The notes below the pieces were generated by a model that had not been told where the DNA came from, did no database searches, and saw nothing but the letters and a program-made list of their open reading frames with translations. A stretch of DNA of 53,702 nucleotides. Source: Puniceicoccales bacterium Verruco_02. GTDB lineage: Bacteria > Verrucomicrobiota > Verrucomicrobiia > Opitutales > Oceanipulchritudinaceae. A program made the position numbers and the translations under genes. Every line of letters starts with the position of its first letter. The first letter of the stretch is position 1. The DNA lies in contig LVBW01000061.1 in assembly GCA_001604585.1 (NCBI GenBank), forward strand, positions 1-53,702. Reading direction: 5' to 3'. This document shows positions 28,486 through 37,219 of this stretch, piece by piece.

Positions 28486-29250
28486 CTACGAAAGCTCCAG
28501 GACTACCGGGCAGTGGTCGCTGCCGGTAACCTCTGGCATTATCGACGCCTCGCTTACACGGGGGAGCAGGGCGGGGGAGATTAGCCAGTAGTCGATTCTC
28601 CAGCCCACGTTCCTTTCGCGGGCGTTTGCGCGGAAGCTCCACCATGTGTAATGCCCTTCCTCGCCGGGGTGCAGTTGGCGGAAGCTGTCGATGAAGCCCG
28701 CCTCGACGAAGTTGTCGAAGCCTTTGCGCTCCTCGGGCGTAAATCCGGCGCTGCCCACGTTTTCCTTTGGCCGGGCAAGGTCGATTTCCTTGTACGCGAC
28801 GTTCAGATCTCCGCACACGGCAAGGGGCTTGATAGCTTGCAACTTTTGCATGTGCTCAAGGAAGAGCTTGTCCCATACATCGTGCCGGTAGGCGAGGCGC
28901 GAGAGGTCGTTCTTCGCGTTGGGCGTATATACGTTCACAAGGAAGAAGTCCTCGAATTCGCAGCTTATGACCCGGCCCTCTTTGTCGTGCTCGGGGTGGC
29001 CGAGGCCGAGGCTGACAGACAGTGGCTTTTCCTTGGATAGTACCAGTGTGCCCGAGTAGCCCTTCTTTTCCGCCGGGTTCCAGACCGCGTGGTAGCCCTT
29101 GGGCGGGAAGGATGGGTCGTCCACCTGTTCGGGCATGGCCTTGATTTCCTGAAAACAGTAGATGTCGGCGTTTGTCGCCGCCAGAAAGCCGGGCAGGGTG
29201 CTCTTGAGGACTGCGCGCAGTCCGTTGACGTTCCAAGATATCAGGCGCAT
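28486..29250 (-). CDS. xthA: Exodeoxyribonuclease III / AP endonuclease
   Basis: This 254-residue enzyme cuts DNA at abasic sites and removes 3' blocking groups in base excision repair. It begins MRLISWNVNGLRAVL, the standard start carrying the first metal-binding Asn. The metal Glu follows in CFQEIKAMPEQ. Further signatures are VVFNVYTPNA-like LVNVYTPNAKND, the GDLNVAYKEIDLARP catalytic Asp-Asn motif, GWRIDYWLISPAL, and the terminal GSDHCPVVLEL with the catalytic Asp-His. All key residues are present. It is divergent from the xylanase gene, with about 230 bp between the starts. Confidence 0.96.
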   Translation of the reverse strand: MRLISWNVNGLRAVLKSTLPGFLAATNADIYCFQEIKAMPEQVDDPSFPPKGYHAVWNPAEKKGYSGTLVLSKEKPLSVSLGLGHPEHDKEGRVISCEFEDFFLVNVYTPNAKNDLSRLAYRHDVWDKLFLEHMQKLQAIKPLAVCGDLNVAYKEIDLARPKENVGSAGFTPEERKGFDNFVEAGFIDSFRQLHPGEEGHYTWWSFRANARERNVGWRIDYWLISPALLPRVSEASIMPEVTGSDHCPVVLELS

Positions 29251-29477
29251 GGGTGTTATATAGTCTGTATTTCTAGAGCAGGCAAAGCTTCAATGGCTTC
29301 CCTTTCATAGATGCCATTTGTCGCCGATGCCGCAGGGGGATGGAATCCGGTTTTTGTCCTATTGTTTGCTTGTTGCTATTGTTTTCTTTTTCGCTGGTGA
29401 GGCGTATCATTTTGCCTGTTTGGCGGATGCGTAATGCATTCTTTACACTACTCTACTCACTCCACCCCCGATATATC

Positions 29478-31421
29478 ATGAAGACAGCTTCTTACTTGGC
29501 CGCTGTTGCCATGCTGGTTATTCCTGTACTGGCCTTTTCCCAAAATACCGCGTTTCTTGTCGAGGCGGAATCCGGTGTTCGTGGTGCCAATATGACCAGC
29601 GCAACCGCTGGTGGTGTCACTTACATAACCCCGAGCGTGAACAGCGCAGGCACAGTGCCTGCCTCTGCTGCCCATGTAGTTACTTACTCCGTCGTGTTCC
29701 CAGCTGCCGGGGACTATGACCTTTACGTGCGTCTCTACGTCGGCACTGCCGGGGCCGATGACGACAGCTTTTTCTACGGCAATGGCTTTGGCAATATGTC
29801 AGTCACTGATTCTGCCTCCTGGGTGATGGTCAACGGCATATACGGGGCAACCGGTTACGCCGCCCAGGACGCTATCATTATCAATGGCGGCATCGAGAAT
29901 GCCAGTGTGTGGAAATGGATAAAGTTGACCCGTGCTGAAGATGTAGGCCCCTTTGTTGTCGATGCTTCCTCGCTTACCAAGACCTTTGTGATAGCCGGGC
30001 GCGAGGATGGCCTTTTGATCGACAAGTTCGCGTTCGCTCTCAAGGGCTTGTATTTCACTGTCAACCAGATTGAGAACGGGCTGGAGGGTTCCACTACTGT
30101 CCCGGTGGAATACGTGCCCGTCGGCCCGGAAATCGCCATCGGCAAGGACAAGTTTCTTGGCTCATGTCATTCAAACAACGATCAGGACAAGTATTTCACG
30201 ACGTACTGGAACGCAGTCATCCCCGGCAACGGCGGCAAGTGGGGCTGGGTGGAGAGAACGCGCAACACCATGACATGGGACGACCTTGACGCTTCCTACC
30301 GGGCGGCCAAGGACAACGGCTACCCATTCTGTATGCATGTTCTAGTATGGGGGTCGCAGCAGCCGACTTGGATGCGCACTCTGGGGGCTTCCAACCAGAT
30401 GATCGAAATCCGCGAATGGTTCCAGGCCGTGGCCGAGCGTTACCCCGACATCGACTATTTGCAGGTGGTCAACGAGCCTATCCACGCCAAGCCCGACGGG
30501 ACCAAGACCGATAGCGGTAGCTACATCGACGCGCTGGGCGGCACCGCAAGCGACGGCACCCATCCTTGGATTGTGAAGGCGTTTGAGTTGGCCAAGGAGT
30601 ATTTCCCGGACACTCCGCTGATGATCAACGAGTACAACATCATCGGCAGCGATTCCAACACCACCGAATACCTCAGCATGATCAACGAGCTAAAGGACAG
30701 GGGGTTGATAGACATCATCGGGGTTCAGGGGCACGCTTTCGAGACCAAGTACTATTCGGTCGAGAACATGAAGCGCAACCTCGACAGGCTGGCGGCCACG
30801 GGGCTTCCCATCATGATTACGGAGATGGACATAGATGGCGACGCTGATGCGCTAGACTCTGTTTCCGATGCCAAGCAGCTTGCCGAAATGCAGAGGATAT
30901 TCCCCATGTTCTGGGATCATCCTTCGGTCATGGGCATAGTTATGTGGGGTTACAGGGTGGGCATGTGGAGAAGCCCAACCGATGCCTTCCTTACCGACGA
31001 TTACAGCTACGAGCGTCCGGCCCTGAAGTGGATGCGCCAGTATGTGCAGAGCGAGCCTTGGCTTGGCTACACAGTCAGCTACAATTGGGCAGACACGGGC
31101 GGCTGGCTCGGCGGCAATGTGTACGTCGGTTACAAGCCTTGGCTATATAGCGAAGGGCATTGGGTGTGGTCGCCGGACGCCTTGGCCAATGACGAGGGTT
31201 CCTGGGGCTTTGTGTTCAACCCCGATGGGGCAGGCTCTTCCGTGGTCGGTGGCAACTGGATGGGCTATGAGGTGAGCGGCGGCTGGGCCGATACGGGCGA
31301 CTGGCTAGGCAAAGTGTACACTGGCTACAAGCCTTGGGTATGGACCGACGTTGGCTGGCTCTACATCGACGATACATATCTTGAAACGAACGGCGCTTGG
31401 GCATGGATGCCCGTTGAGTAG
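29478..31421 (+). CDS. Secreted GH10 endo-1,4-beta-xylanase with aromatic C-terminal repeats
   Basis: The protein has 647 residues from the ATG at 29478, with a signal peptide at residues 1-22 (ending AFSQ). A beta-sandwich-like N-terminal domain (about 25-200, starting FLVEAESG, with FPAAGDYDLYVRLY) resembles CBM6/CBM35-type or carbohydrate-linked domains. The GH10 catalytic barrel spans about 220-520. The acid/base is E333 in VVNEPIH and the nucleophile is E449 in ITEMDID; HVLVWGSQQPTW and VMWGYRVG are further GH10 features. The C-terminal 120 residues (528-647) hold two copies of a Trp/Tyr-rich module (see the repeat entry). The enzyme probably cleaves xylan outside the cell or at its surface. 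An upstream in-frame ATG at 29340 is rejected because it precedes the signal peptide. A terminator follows the gene. Confidence 0.9.
   Translation: MKTASYLAAVAMLVIPVLAFSQNTAFLVEAESGVRGANMTSATAGGVTYITPSVNSAGTVPASAAHVVTYSVVFPAAGDYDLYVRLYVGTAGADDDSFFYGNGFGNMSVTDSASWVMVNGIYGATGYAAQDAIIINGGIENASVWKWIKLTRAEDVGPFVVDASSLTKTFVIAGREDGLLIDKFAFALKGLYFTVNQIENGLEGSTTVPVEYVPVGPEIAIGKDKFLGSCHSNNDQDKYFTTYWNAVIPGNGGKWGWVERTRNTMTWDDLDASYRAAKDNGYPFCMHVLVWGSQQPTWMRTLGASNQMIEIREWFQAVAERYPDIDYLQVVNEPIHAKPDGTKTDSGSYIDALGGTASDGTHPWIVKAFELAKEYFPDTPLMINEYNIIGSDSNTTEYLSMINELKDRGLIDIIGVQGHAFETKYYSVENMKRNLDRLAATGLPIMITEMDIDGDADALDSVSDAKQLAEMQRIFPMFWDHPSVMGIVMWGYRVGMWRSPTDAFLTDDYSYERPALKWMRQYVQSEPWLGYTVSYNWADTGGWLGGNVYVGYKPWLYSEGHWVWSPDALANDEGSWGFVFNPDGAGSSVVGGNWMGYEVSGGWADTGDWLGKVYTGYKPWVWTDVGWLYIDDTYLETNGAWAWMPVE
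31059..31418 (+). repeat. Two copies of a Trp-rich C-terminal module in the xylanase
   Basis: Residues 528-583 and 594-647 of the xylanase align with each other. Both have W-(L/M)-G-Y-x-V, then WADTG-(G/D)-WLG, then Y-(V/T)-GYKPW-(L/V)-(Y/W), G-(H/-)-W-x-(W/Y), and end in a G-(S/A)-W-x-(F/W) turn. The last part also matches the final 40 residues of the choice-of-anchor I protein at 45102-45221 (DEGSW is shared exactly). It is a repeated protein module and not a DNA repeat. Confidence 0.8.
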
Positions 31422-31488
31422 TCCGCAAGAGCAGTCTGGTACGCATATCAATCCAGAGGCCCACTCGCGGGCGCTCCCTTCAAGGATG

Positions 31489-31521
31489 GCCCCGTATATT
31501 TTTTACGGGGCTGTTCTTTTT
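31489..31521 (+). terminator. Rho-independent terminator after the xylanase
   Basis: An 8-bp stem GCCCCGTA/TACGGGGC with a T-rich loop is followed by TGTTCTTTTT. It starts 68 bp after the xylanase stop. Confidence 0.85.
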
Positions 31522-31611
31522 GTCGCGATGGTCGCTGCTCGATAGTTCTTGAGTCCCGGCTTTCTTGTCGTTTTGTATGTTGTTGCGGGAACGTAATAAT
31601 TCGACTTTCAC

Positions 31612-32223
31612 ATGGCGGGGTTCGACGAACAGATTGTCCGCGAGTACTTTGAATTGCAGGGCTTCATGGTCCGGCAATGGAGGAAGTATCAGACCCCGCC
31701 GCGCAAGAAGCTGCCCGAGGAGGAGATAGACCTACTGGTGTTCAATCCCAACTACCTGCGCGCCGGGCGGCAGCCGGGGTTCATGCTCTTTTCCAGCGAG
31801 CTGCCCTATATTCAGCGCGCCGTGGTGGCGGTGCGCGGCTGGCACACCGCACAGTATTTCACCCCGAGGATGATTCAAAATAGCTCCGAGATAGTGAAGT
31901 TTCTCGAACGGGACGTGCTCAAGAGTGCCGAGGAGTTCTTTGGGCCATCGGATGAGTATTTCGGGGCCGAGGCAGGCTCTTTGCACAAGATACTGGTCCT
32001 GCCGGGTCTGCCCACTGCCGAGCCTCACCGCGGGGAGAGCATAGCCCTGTTGCGCGAGAGGGGGGTGGATGCGGTGATTTCTTTCCGTTCCATGCTGGCG
32101 GACATCATTTCGATGGTCGAAATCAACCGCAACTATGCCAAGAGCGACCTGTTGCAGATTATCCGCATCCTGAAGACCTACGACCTTGTCAAGGATCCGC
32201 AGATGAAGCTGTTCGGCGAATAG
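31612..32223 (+). CDS. Conserved-looking soluble protein of unknown function
   Basis: This 203-residue protein has no signal peptide or membrane segment and is rich in charged residues. The N-terminus (DEQIVREYFELQGFMVRQWRK) followed by PEEEIDLLVFNP is reminiscent of the alpha-beta start and acidic strand of PD-(D/E)XK nuclease-like proteins. I cannot find the matching E-x-K, so no function is assigned. A second half (HKILVLPGLP, GVDAVISFRSMLADII) looks like a Rossmann-like alternation, and the C-terminus (LLQIIRILKTYDLVKDPQM) is helical. It stands alone between the xylanase terminator and the convergent STAS gene. Codon use and GC content match the neighbours, which suggests a resident gene. 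Confidence 0.6.
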   Translation: MAGFDEQIVREYFELQGFMVRQWRKYQTPPRKKLPEEEIDLLVFNPNYLRAGRQPGFMLFSSELPYIQRAVVAVRGWHTAQYFTPRMIQNSSEIVKFLERDVLKSAEEFFGPSDEYFGAEAGSLHKILVLPGLPTAEPHRGESIALLRERGVDAVISFRSMLADIISMVEINRNYAKSDLLQIIRILKTYDLVKDPQMKLFGE

Positions 32224-32267
32224 GACAGGGAGTGTTTGGCCTGTTGTGAGTGCATGGGCGAGGAGTA

Positions 32268-33338
32268 TTACAGTTCTGCTCCCTGGCCCTCCGCCGGGGT
32301 AAAGGATAGCAGTTCCTGCATCCCTGCCATGTAGATAACCCGCAGCACCGGGGCGGAGGAGGAGCATACGCGGAACCTGCCTGATGCCGCTTCCAAAAGG
32401 CGGTGGCTCTGGAGCAAGGCCCTAAGGCCCGATGAACTGAGGTATTCTAGGGCGCTTGCGTTCAGGCGTATGTCGCGGCAGCCCTCCTTGACGAGGCGCT
32501 CCACGTTTTCGAGAAAGTCTTTGGCCGTCACTACGTCCAGCCTTCCTTCAAGGCGCAGTTCCGTCCATTCGGGCTTCGGCTCGGCGTCGATACTGATGAC
32601 GCTTGGGGGTAGTATGGACAGTGCGTTGAAGTCCACGGGGTGTACGGAGAGGCGGACTTTGCGGAATGCTGCCATCGCCTGAACGGCCTTGCCGGGCGCG
32701 GCTATGGATACTCCTAGAAGAAGCAGCATGGACGCAATGAGTGTAACAGTCAGAAGGCTGTTATCCCCGTTATAAATTACTTCGTCGAACATGCAGCTAA
32801 GGTTCATCGCTATCCATAGCGCCATCGAGGCGTTTACGAGTGCCTCGGCTCGGTTGGACGAACGCTTGATCGACCACAAGGCTGCGCAAAAAGCCAGCAG
32901 GCCGCCCGCAGCGGCCAAGTGGAAATTGGCCTGCATCCACGATGCGTCCATCGCGAACCATAGCAGAGTGATGGAATAGCCCAGCTTGTCGTCAGCCCCA
33001 GACAGCTTGCCTCTCATGCTGTGCCAAGCCGCGCACAGCATGACAAAGCAGAGTGTCATCACCGTCATCGCAGCTACTTGCGCATGGGCAAAGTCGCTTA
33101 TATCTTCCAATAGCCAGAACAGGTCCATGCCCACCCAGAACATGGCCGCGGCGTTGATTATCCTCTCTGGTCTGTTGGCTGAGAGCGTTATGGAGGTCAG
33201 GCAGCTAAGTATGGTAAATAGCGCAAGCACGAAGGCCGCGTGTGTGTAGCCGAGCGTCCACGCAGCGTCGAATGAGAACCATACCAGTGTGTTGGCAAAA
33301 TCCAGTCTCTGGCTTATTTTGCGAGTGTCGCCTGCCAT
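32268..33338 (-). CDS. Duplicated membrane domain fused to a STAS domain
   Basis: This 356-residue protein joins about eight transmembrane helices (residues 15-215) to a C-terminal STAS domain (about 257-345). The membrane part is an internal tandem duplication with an offset of exactly 107 residues. LVWFSFDAAW (18-27) matches LLWFAMDASW (125-134), and NRPERIINAAAMFWVGMDLFW (55-75) matches NRAEALVNASMALWIAMNLSC (162-182). The STAS domain carries the LEYLSSSGLRALL segment with Ser301-303, where SpoIIAA-like antagonists are phosphorylated. This suggests a membrane sensor that passes a signal to an anti-sigma or PP2C-type partner, although no kinase or phosphatase is adjacent. It is not a SulP transporter, since the membrane part is too short. 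It converges with the 31612 gene and follows the antiporter gene on the same strand. Confidence 0.65.
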   Translation of the reverse strand: MAGDTRKISQRLDFANTLVWFSFDAAWTLGYTHAAFVLALFTILSCLTSITLSANRPERIINAAAMFWVGMDLFWLLEDISDFAHAQVAAMTVMTLCFVMLCAAWHSMRGKLSGADDKLGYSITLLWFAMDASWMQANFHLAAAGGLLAFCAALWSIKRSSNRAEALVNASMALWIAMNLSCMFDEVIYNGDNSLLTVTLIASMLLLLGVSIAAPGKAVQAMAAFRKVRLSVHPVDFNALSILPPSVISIDAEPKPEWTELRLEGRLDVVTAKDFLENVERLVKEGCRDIRLNASALEYLSSSGLRALLQSHRLLEAASGRFRVCSSSAPVLRVIYMAGMQELLSFTPAEGQGAEL

Positions 33339-33471
33339 GTATCAACAAATGGGGAGATGTCTTGGAGAGTATGTGTTTCCAACATCGTATATCAATGGTT
33401 ATCTGTCCATTGTGATTGCAATGGCTTGGTGCCGCCCACCTATAACGGGGGCCAATCGTCTTCTGCCCTTG

Positions 33472-35823
33472 TCAGCGTCTTTCGACGAAGTTGGCCAGTA
33501 GCACCTCGTTGCCCTCGGCCTCTTTGTTGACATGATCGCGGAAGGCTGCGCTGCGGGCGGCATTGCCAACGAACAGGATTAGATCGCCCGATTTGAGTAT
33601 TTCCTCGGCTCCGGGGCTGGTTATCTGCGTGGCTCCGCGCTGTATGCCGATAACACTGATGCCGAAGCGGCTGCGCAGCTCGCTGCCTGAGAGGGTGTTG
33701 CCGTCCAGGCTGCTGCCCGGTGGGAGGAGTATGTGCTCGATTTTGAATGAGCCGTGCGGAGCATTTTCTGAATCAACGCCCAGCTTTTCCTCTAGGATCG
33801 CCGCTGCCCTGTTGTTTGCCTCCTGCGGGCCTAGGAGCACGATGGTGTCGTCGGGAAATAGGTGCTCTTCCGGGCCGGGGTTGAAGACTTCCACACCACC
33901 GCGCGCGAGCGCGATTATCATGCTGCCGCTGCGGGTCGGGATGCTCAGCTCTCGAATCCTTTGGCCTGCGGCGACGCTATTGGAGGGCAGGCGAAGTTCC
34001 TTCACGCAGGCTGGCCAAGGGTAGTCGTGGCGGAGCTTCTCGGCTATGTCGGCGCGGCGTTGCTGGCTGTTATCCGCCTCATCCTCTAGGAAGCTGTCCC
34101 GGAACAGTGCCTCTATTCGGCAGTTGATATGCACCATGTTGCGCCAGAAGAACATGGCTATTCCAAGGACTAGTATGGCAAATAGGGCCAGCGCGGCACC
34201 TTTGGGCAGGAAGGGTGAAGCTACAGACAGGAAAAAGCCCCCGAGGACCAGTAGCAGCAGCAGGGTGGCCAGCAGGTTGACAAGGTTGTTCACCCGGCCC
34301 GAGAGCATGGGGGGGCGTCCTCGCTGCCGGAACAGGGTGTCCGTCACCATGAACACGATGGAGGAGGTGTTGCGTGCGATGGCTATCACGAAGGGCACCG
34401 AGAGCACCGCCGTACACACCCACACGGCAAGGCCCCATAGCAGGGGGTCTGGTAGATCCATCCGGGCAACCCAGCGTGCGGTGAAGGCTCCGCCAAGTAT
34501 TATGCCGCTTATGAGAAAGAAGTAGAAGCTTATCTGGAGCATGGGGCGGCGCACAAGGCGCAGGAGCCTGTTGCGTCCGATGACGCTGAGGGCCGTGTCG
34601 AGATAGCTGCGGTAGAACCTGCCAAGGCGTACGCTATGCCGGGGCATGTGCGTGGCCAGCCAGTTGAACTGCGTTGTGGATGTGGCGCTTAGGTAAGGGG
34701 TGAGCAGTATGCTGACAAGGGCCACGCCGAAGGCTATGGAGGTGAGCCTGTCGTCGGTTACGCCCAGTTGTTGCCCGAGGGCTGCGATGATGAAGCTGAA
34801 CTCGCCAATCTGTGCCTTGGCTACAGAGGCCCGGTAGCTGCTGCCGCTTGGCTGGCCAGAGAGAAAAAGGCCGATGAAGCAGCTTGCCACTTTGCCCACT
34901 ATCATCATGGCGCTAATAAGGAGCACCCAGCCGATGTTCGATGCTACAAGCAGGGGGTCTATCTGAAGGCCGATGGTTACAAAGAACACCGCGCTGAACA
35001 GGTCGCGGATGCTGCGGTTGTTGTCCAGCACGGTGTGGACAAGGCGGGTGCGGGAGAGTATGGCCCCGGCCACGAAGGCACCCAGAGCCTCCGAAAAGTG
35101 CATTTCCAAGGCCAGCGCACCGATGCCCAGCGCCAGCCCGACCGAGGCCACCGTAAGCCCTTCGCGTTTGTCTCCGCCTTCGGCTAGTTCCAGTGCCTTT
35201 GGGGCAAAGATGCGGCCGGCGAAGAATATGCCGATTACAAACACGCCCATCAGGAAGGAGACCAGCCACACGCTGTGCCAGTCGAAATTCTTGGTAACGG
35301 CCACGCCGCTCAGTATCACGAGCAGGAGCACCGCCAGCACGTCCTCGAGTATCAGCACGCCCACGGCGAGCTGTGCGTGCGGGAACTTGTCCCTTTTCTG
35401 CTCTTGCAGGACGCGCATTGTCACCATTGAGGAGCTGATGGCCAAAAGGCTGCCAAAGAACAGGCCGCTTACCTGATTCCAGCCCAGTAGCGGGCTTAAA
35501 AGGCGCGCCAGGTATAGCATCGCTATTGTCTGCGCCGCCACGGCCAGTAGCGCCGGGGCCATGACGCGGCGCAGGCGGGCAAGGTCGAATTCCATGCCGA
35601 TGAAAAAGAGTAGGAACAGCACTCCGAGCTGCGAAATCTGCCGTATGCTTTCGGCGTCGGAGAGCAGGGGCGCGGGCAGTATGCCGGGGCCAAGCAGCAG
35701 GCCCACGCTCAGGTAGGCGAAAATGACGGGCAGGCGCAGGCGGCGGAAAATGGCGGATGCTATGGCCGCGCCAGCAACGACAATGCCAAGGTCATGGATG
35801 AGGCTGGCCTCGTGGGAGGGCAT
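33472..35823 (-). CDS. Monovalent cation:proton antiporter (CPA2/KefB-like) with two RCK_C domains
   Basis: This 783-residue membrane protein has a CPA2-type antiporter domain in its first 400 residues, with the characteristic GLLLGPGILP near residue 41, FLLFFIGMEFDLARLRR near 70, the VGVLILEDVLAVLLL Asp pair region and VAKAQIGEFSFIIAALG. A second group of helices lies between about 425 and 575. The soluble C-terminus has two TrkA_C/RCK_C-type ligand domains, about 606-690 and 694-775. The NAD-binding RCK_N (TrkA_N) domain that KefB/KefC carry is absent. It probably exchanges K+ or Na+ for protons with regulation by a ligand bound to the RCK_C pair. It lies 57 bp downstream of the metallophosphoesterase gene and upstream of the STAS gene. 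Confidence 0.88.
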   Translation of the reverse strand: MPSHEASLIHDLGIVVAGAAIASAIFRRLRLPVIFAYLSVGLLLGPGILPAPLLSDAESIRQISQLGVLFLLFFIGMEFDLARLRRVMAPALLAVAAQTIAMLYLARLLSPLLGWNQVSGLFFGSLLAISSSMVTMRVLQEQKRDKFPHAQLAVGVLILEDVLAVLLLVILSGVAVTKNFDWHSVWLVSFLMGVFVIGIFFAGRIFAPKALELAEGGDKREGLTVASVGLALGIGALALEMHFSEALGAFVAGAILSRTRLVHTVLDNNRSIRDLFSAVFFVTIGLQIDPLLVASNIGWVLLISAMMIVGKVASCFIGLFLSGQPSGSSYRASVAKAQIGEFSFIIAALGQQLGVTDDRLTSIAFGVALVSILLTPYLSATSTTQFNWLATHMPRHSVRLGRFYRSYLDTALSVIGRNRLLRLVRRPMLQISFYFFLISGIILGGAFTARWVARMDLPDPLLWGLAVWVCTAVLSVPFVIAIARNTSSIVFMVTDTLFRQRGRPPMLSGRVNNLVNLLATLLLLLVLGGFFLSVASPFLPKGAALALFAILVLGIAMFFWRNMVHINCRIEALFRDSFLEDEADNSQQRRADIAEKLRHDYPWPACVKELRLPSNSVAAGQRIRELSIPTRSGSMIIALARGGVEVFNPGPEEHLFPDDTIVLLGPQEANNRAAAILEEKLGVDSENAPHGSFKIEHILLPPGSSLDGNTLSGSELRSRFGISVIGIQRGATQITSPGAEEILKSGDLILFVGNAARSAAFRDHVNKEAEGNEVLLANFVERR

Positions 35824-35880
35824 GGGTCAAACATTGGCAGTCTTGCGGCGATTTGCAAGATGCAGTGGGTCTGTCAGGAG

Positions 35881-37029
35881 CTACTCAATTATTTCTGCCG
35901 CTTTCTCGCCCTTGCTTGCCGGGTCGAGTTTGAAGCTGAAACGGTCGCTGGCATCGTTGCGCCATGCTTGCTGCTGGGTTGCGGGCGATATGCCGAACAA
36001 GGGGGAGAAGGTGCGCACGCTGACTGTCCTGCCGTCGGGGTGGAACTCGAGTATGCGCAGCCAGCAGTCGCCCCCGTTGCCGAACCAGCCCCCGCCAAGG
36101 GCCTGTGCGTTGAAGGCCATCTGGCTGATGCTGCGCCCTGCGGCGTTGGTGTCGGTGCGAAAGCCGATGTGGCCCAGAGGGTCTTCGGGCAGCGCGATGT
36201 GGCCGCTTATGACCATCTCGATGTTCTTCGAGGGCTGGACAAGCTTCTCGAATACAGCCCGGCCGTAGTTGCGGTCCTCGATTTTGTAGCCCTCGGTGAC
36301 GATGTGCTCGTTCTGGGCGTTGAGGTATGAATGGGTCAGCAGGATGATGGTGTGGTTGGCGAAGTTTGGGTCTGCAGCCACGTATTTGCCCCATTCAAGG
36401 GCGGAGTCTCTTGGGGCGAATTCCAGCACGAGCACAAGGAACTTGCGCCCCTGCGGGGAAACGAACTCGTAGGCGGCGTTGGTGAGGCTGGGGCGCCCAT
36501 TTGCGTTGCTTCCTGCACGTCGCAACATGGCCTGTGTAAGGTGGTTGCGCTCTGGCGGGAAGAACTCGTCAAGGCGGGTGTGGCGGTCTTCCACGCTTCT
36601 GATGCCGAAGTCGTGGTTGCCCGCCGTGACTATGTATGGCACGCGTCCGTCCAGCCTCTCAAAGGCGCGCGACACGGCCTTCCACTGCTGGGGGCCGGTC
36701 TGGTCGGCGTTCTGGCCGTCGGGGTCGAGCATGTCGTTCTGCTCCACCATGTCTCCGGTGCAGAGGACCAGTTTGATGTTAAGGTTCTTGCTGTTATCGG
36801 CAATCCAAGCTGTCATCAGTTCCAGAAGAGGTTGGTTGCGTGCATACTTGACGTAGGTCTGCGTGTCCGGGACGAGTATGATGGACCAGGAGCCATTTTC
36901 TTCCAACGCGGGAGCGATGAAGCCTGGCGCGTCGATGCCTGTGCGAATGGCGGAGAGCGGCACTGCGGCTGTCAGGCAGAGCGTCGCGGCGGTGGCGAGG
37001 ATATTGCGAAGGGAGCGGAGCGCGTTCAT
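35881..37029 (-). CDS. Secreted calcineurin-like metallophosphoesterase
   Basis: The 382-residue protein has a signal peptide (about 1-27, LTAAVPLSA) and the two-metal phosphoesterase motifs in order: PDTQ (first Asp), CTGDMVEQN, AGNHDFG, LLTHSYLN and SGHIALPED. The final motif is G-H-I where G-H-x-H is common. This arrangement is typical of exported metallophosphoesterases found in Planctomycetes and Verrucomicrobia. The natural substrate (phosphodiester, nucleotide or phospholipid head group) is unknown. A perfect 16-bp palindrome lies 66 bp upstream of the start and may control it. It precedes the antiporter gene by 57 bp. Confidence 0.87.
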   Translation of the reverse strand: MNALRSLRNILATAATLCLTAAVPLSAIRTGIDAPGFIAPALEENGSWSIILVPDTQTYVKYARNQPLLELMTAWIADNSKNLNIKLVLCTGDMVEQNDMLDPDGQNADQTGPQQWKAVSRAFERLDGRVPYIVTAGNHDFGIRSVEDRHTRLDEFFPPERNHLTQAMLRRAGSNANGRPSLTNAAYEFVSPQGRKFLVLVLEFAPRDSALEWGKYVAADPNFANHTIILLTHSYLNAQNEHIVTEGYKIEDRNYGRAVFEKLVQPSKNIEMVISGHIALPEDPLGHIGFRTDTNAAGRSISQMAFNAQALGGGWFGNGGDCWLRILEFHPDGRTVSVRTFSPLFGISPATQQQAWRNDASDRFSFKLDPASKGEKAAEIIE

Positions 37030-37094
37030 CGGCAGGAATGGCGGTTGGGCGTGGATGTGTAGATTAGCTGCCGCTACAAACGCAGCAAGCGCGG

Positions 37095-37110
37095 GCCTGT
37101 CATGACAGGC
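37095..37110. promoter_or_regulatory. Perfect 16-bp palindrome upstream of the metallophosphoesterase gene
   Basis: GCCTGTCATGACAGGC is a perfect palindrome in the 190-bp gap between the mutarotase stop and the metallophosphoesterase start, 66 bp from that start. It has no T-tract, so an operator is more likely than a terminator. No regulator is known. Confidence 0.4.
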
Positions 37111-37219
37111 AGAAAGTGATTCAATGGAGGGCAGCTCGGGCGTGCCAACAGTTAATTTTCCCTGCTCTTATCGGTCGTGAAACATGGGCCGGGAGTCGGT
37201 CTATTGACTATGTAGGCGC

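Noticed and set aside
36331-37062. 243-codon plus-strand open frame
   Set aside because: It lies entirely antisense to the metallophosphoesterase gene, whose metal-binding motifs are all present.
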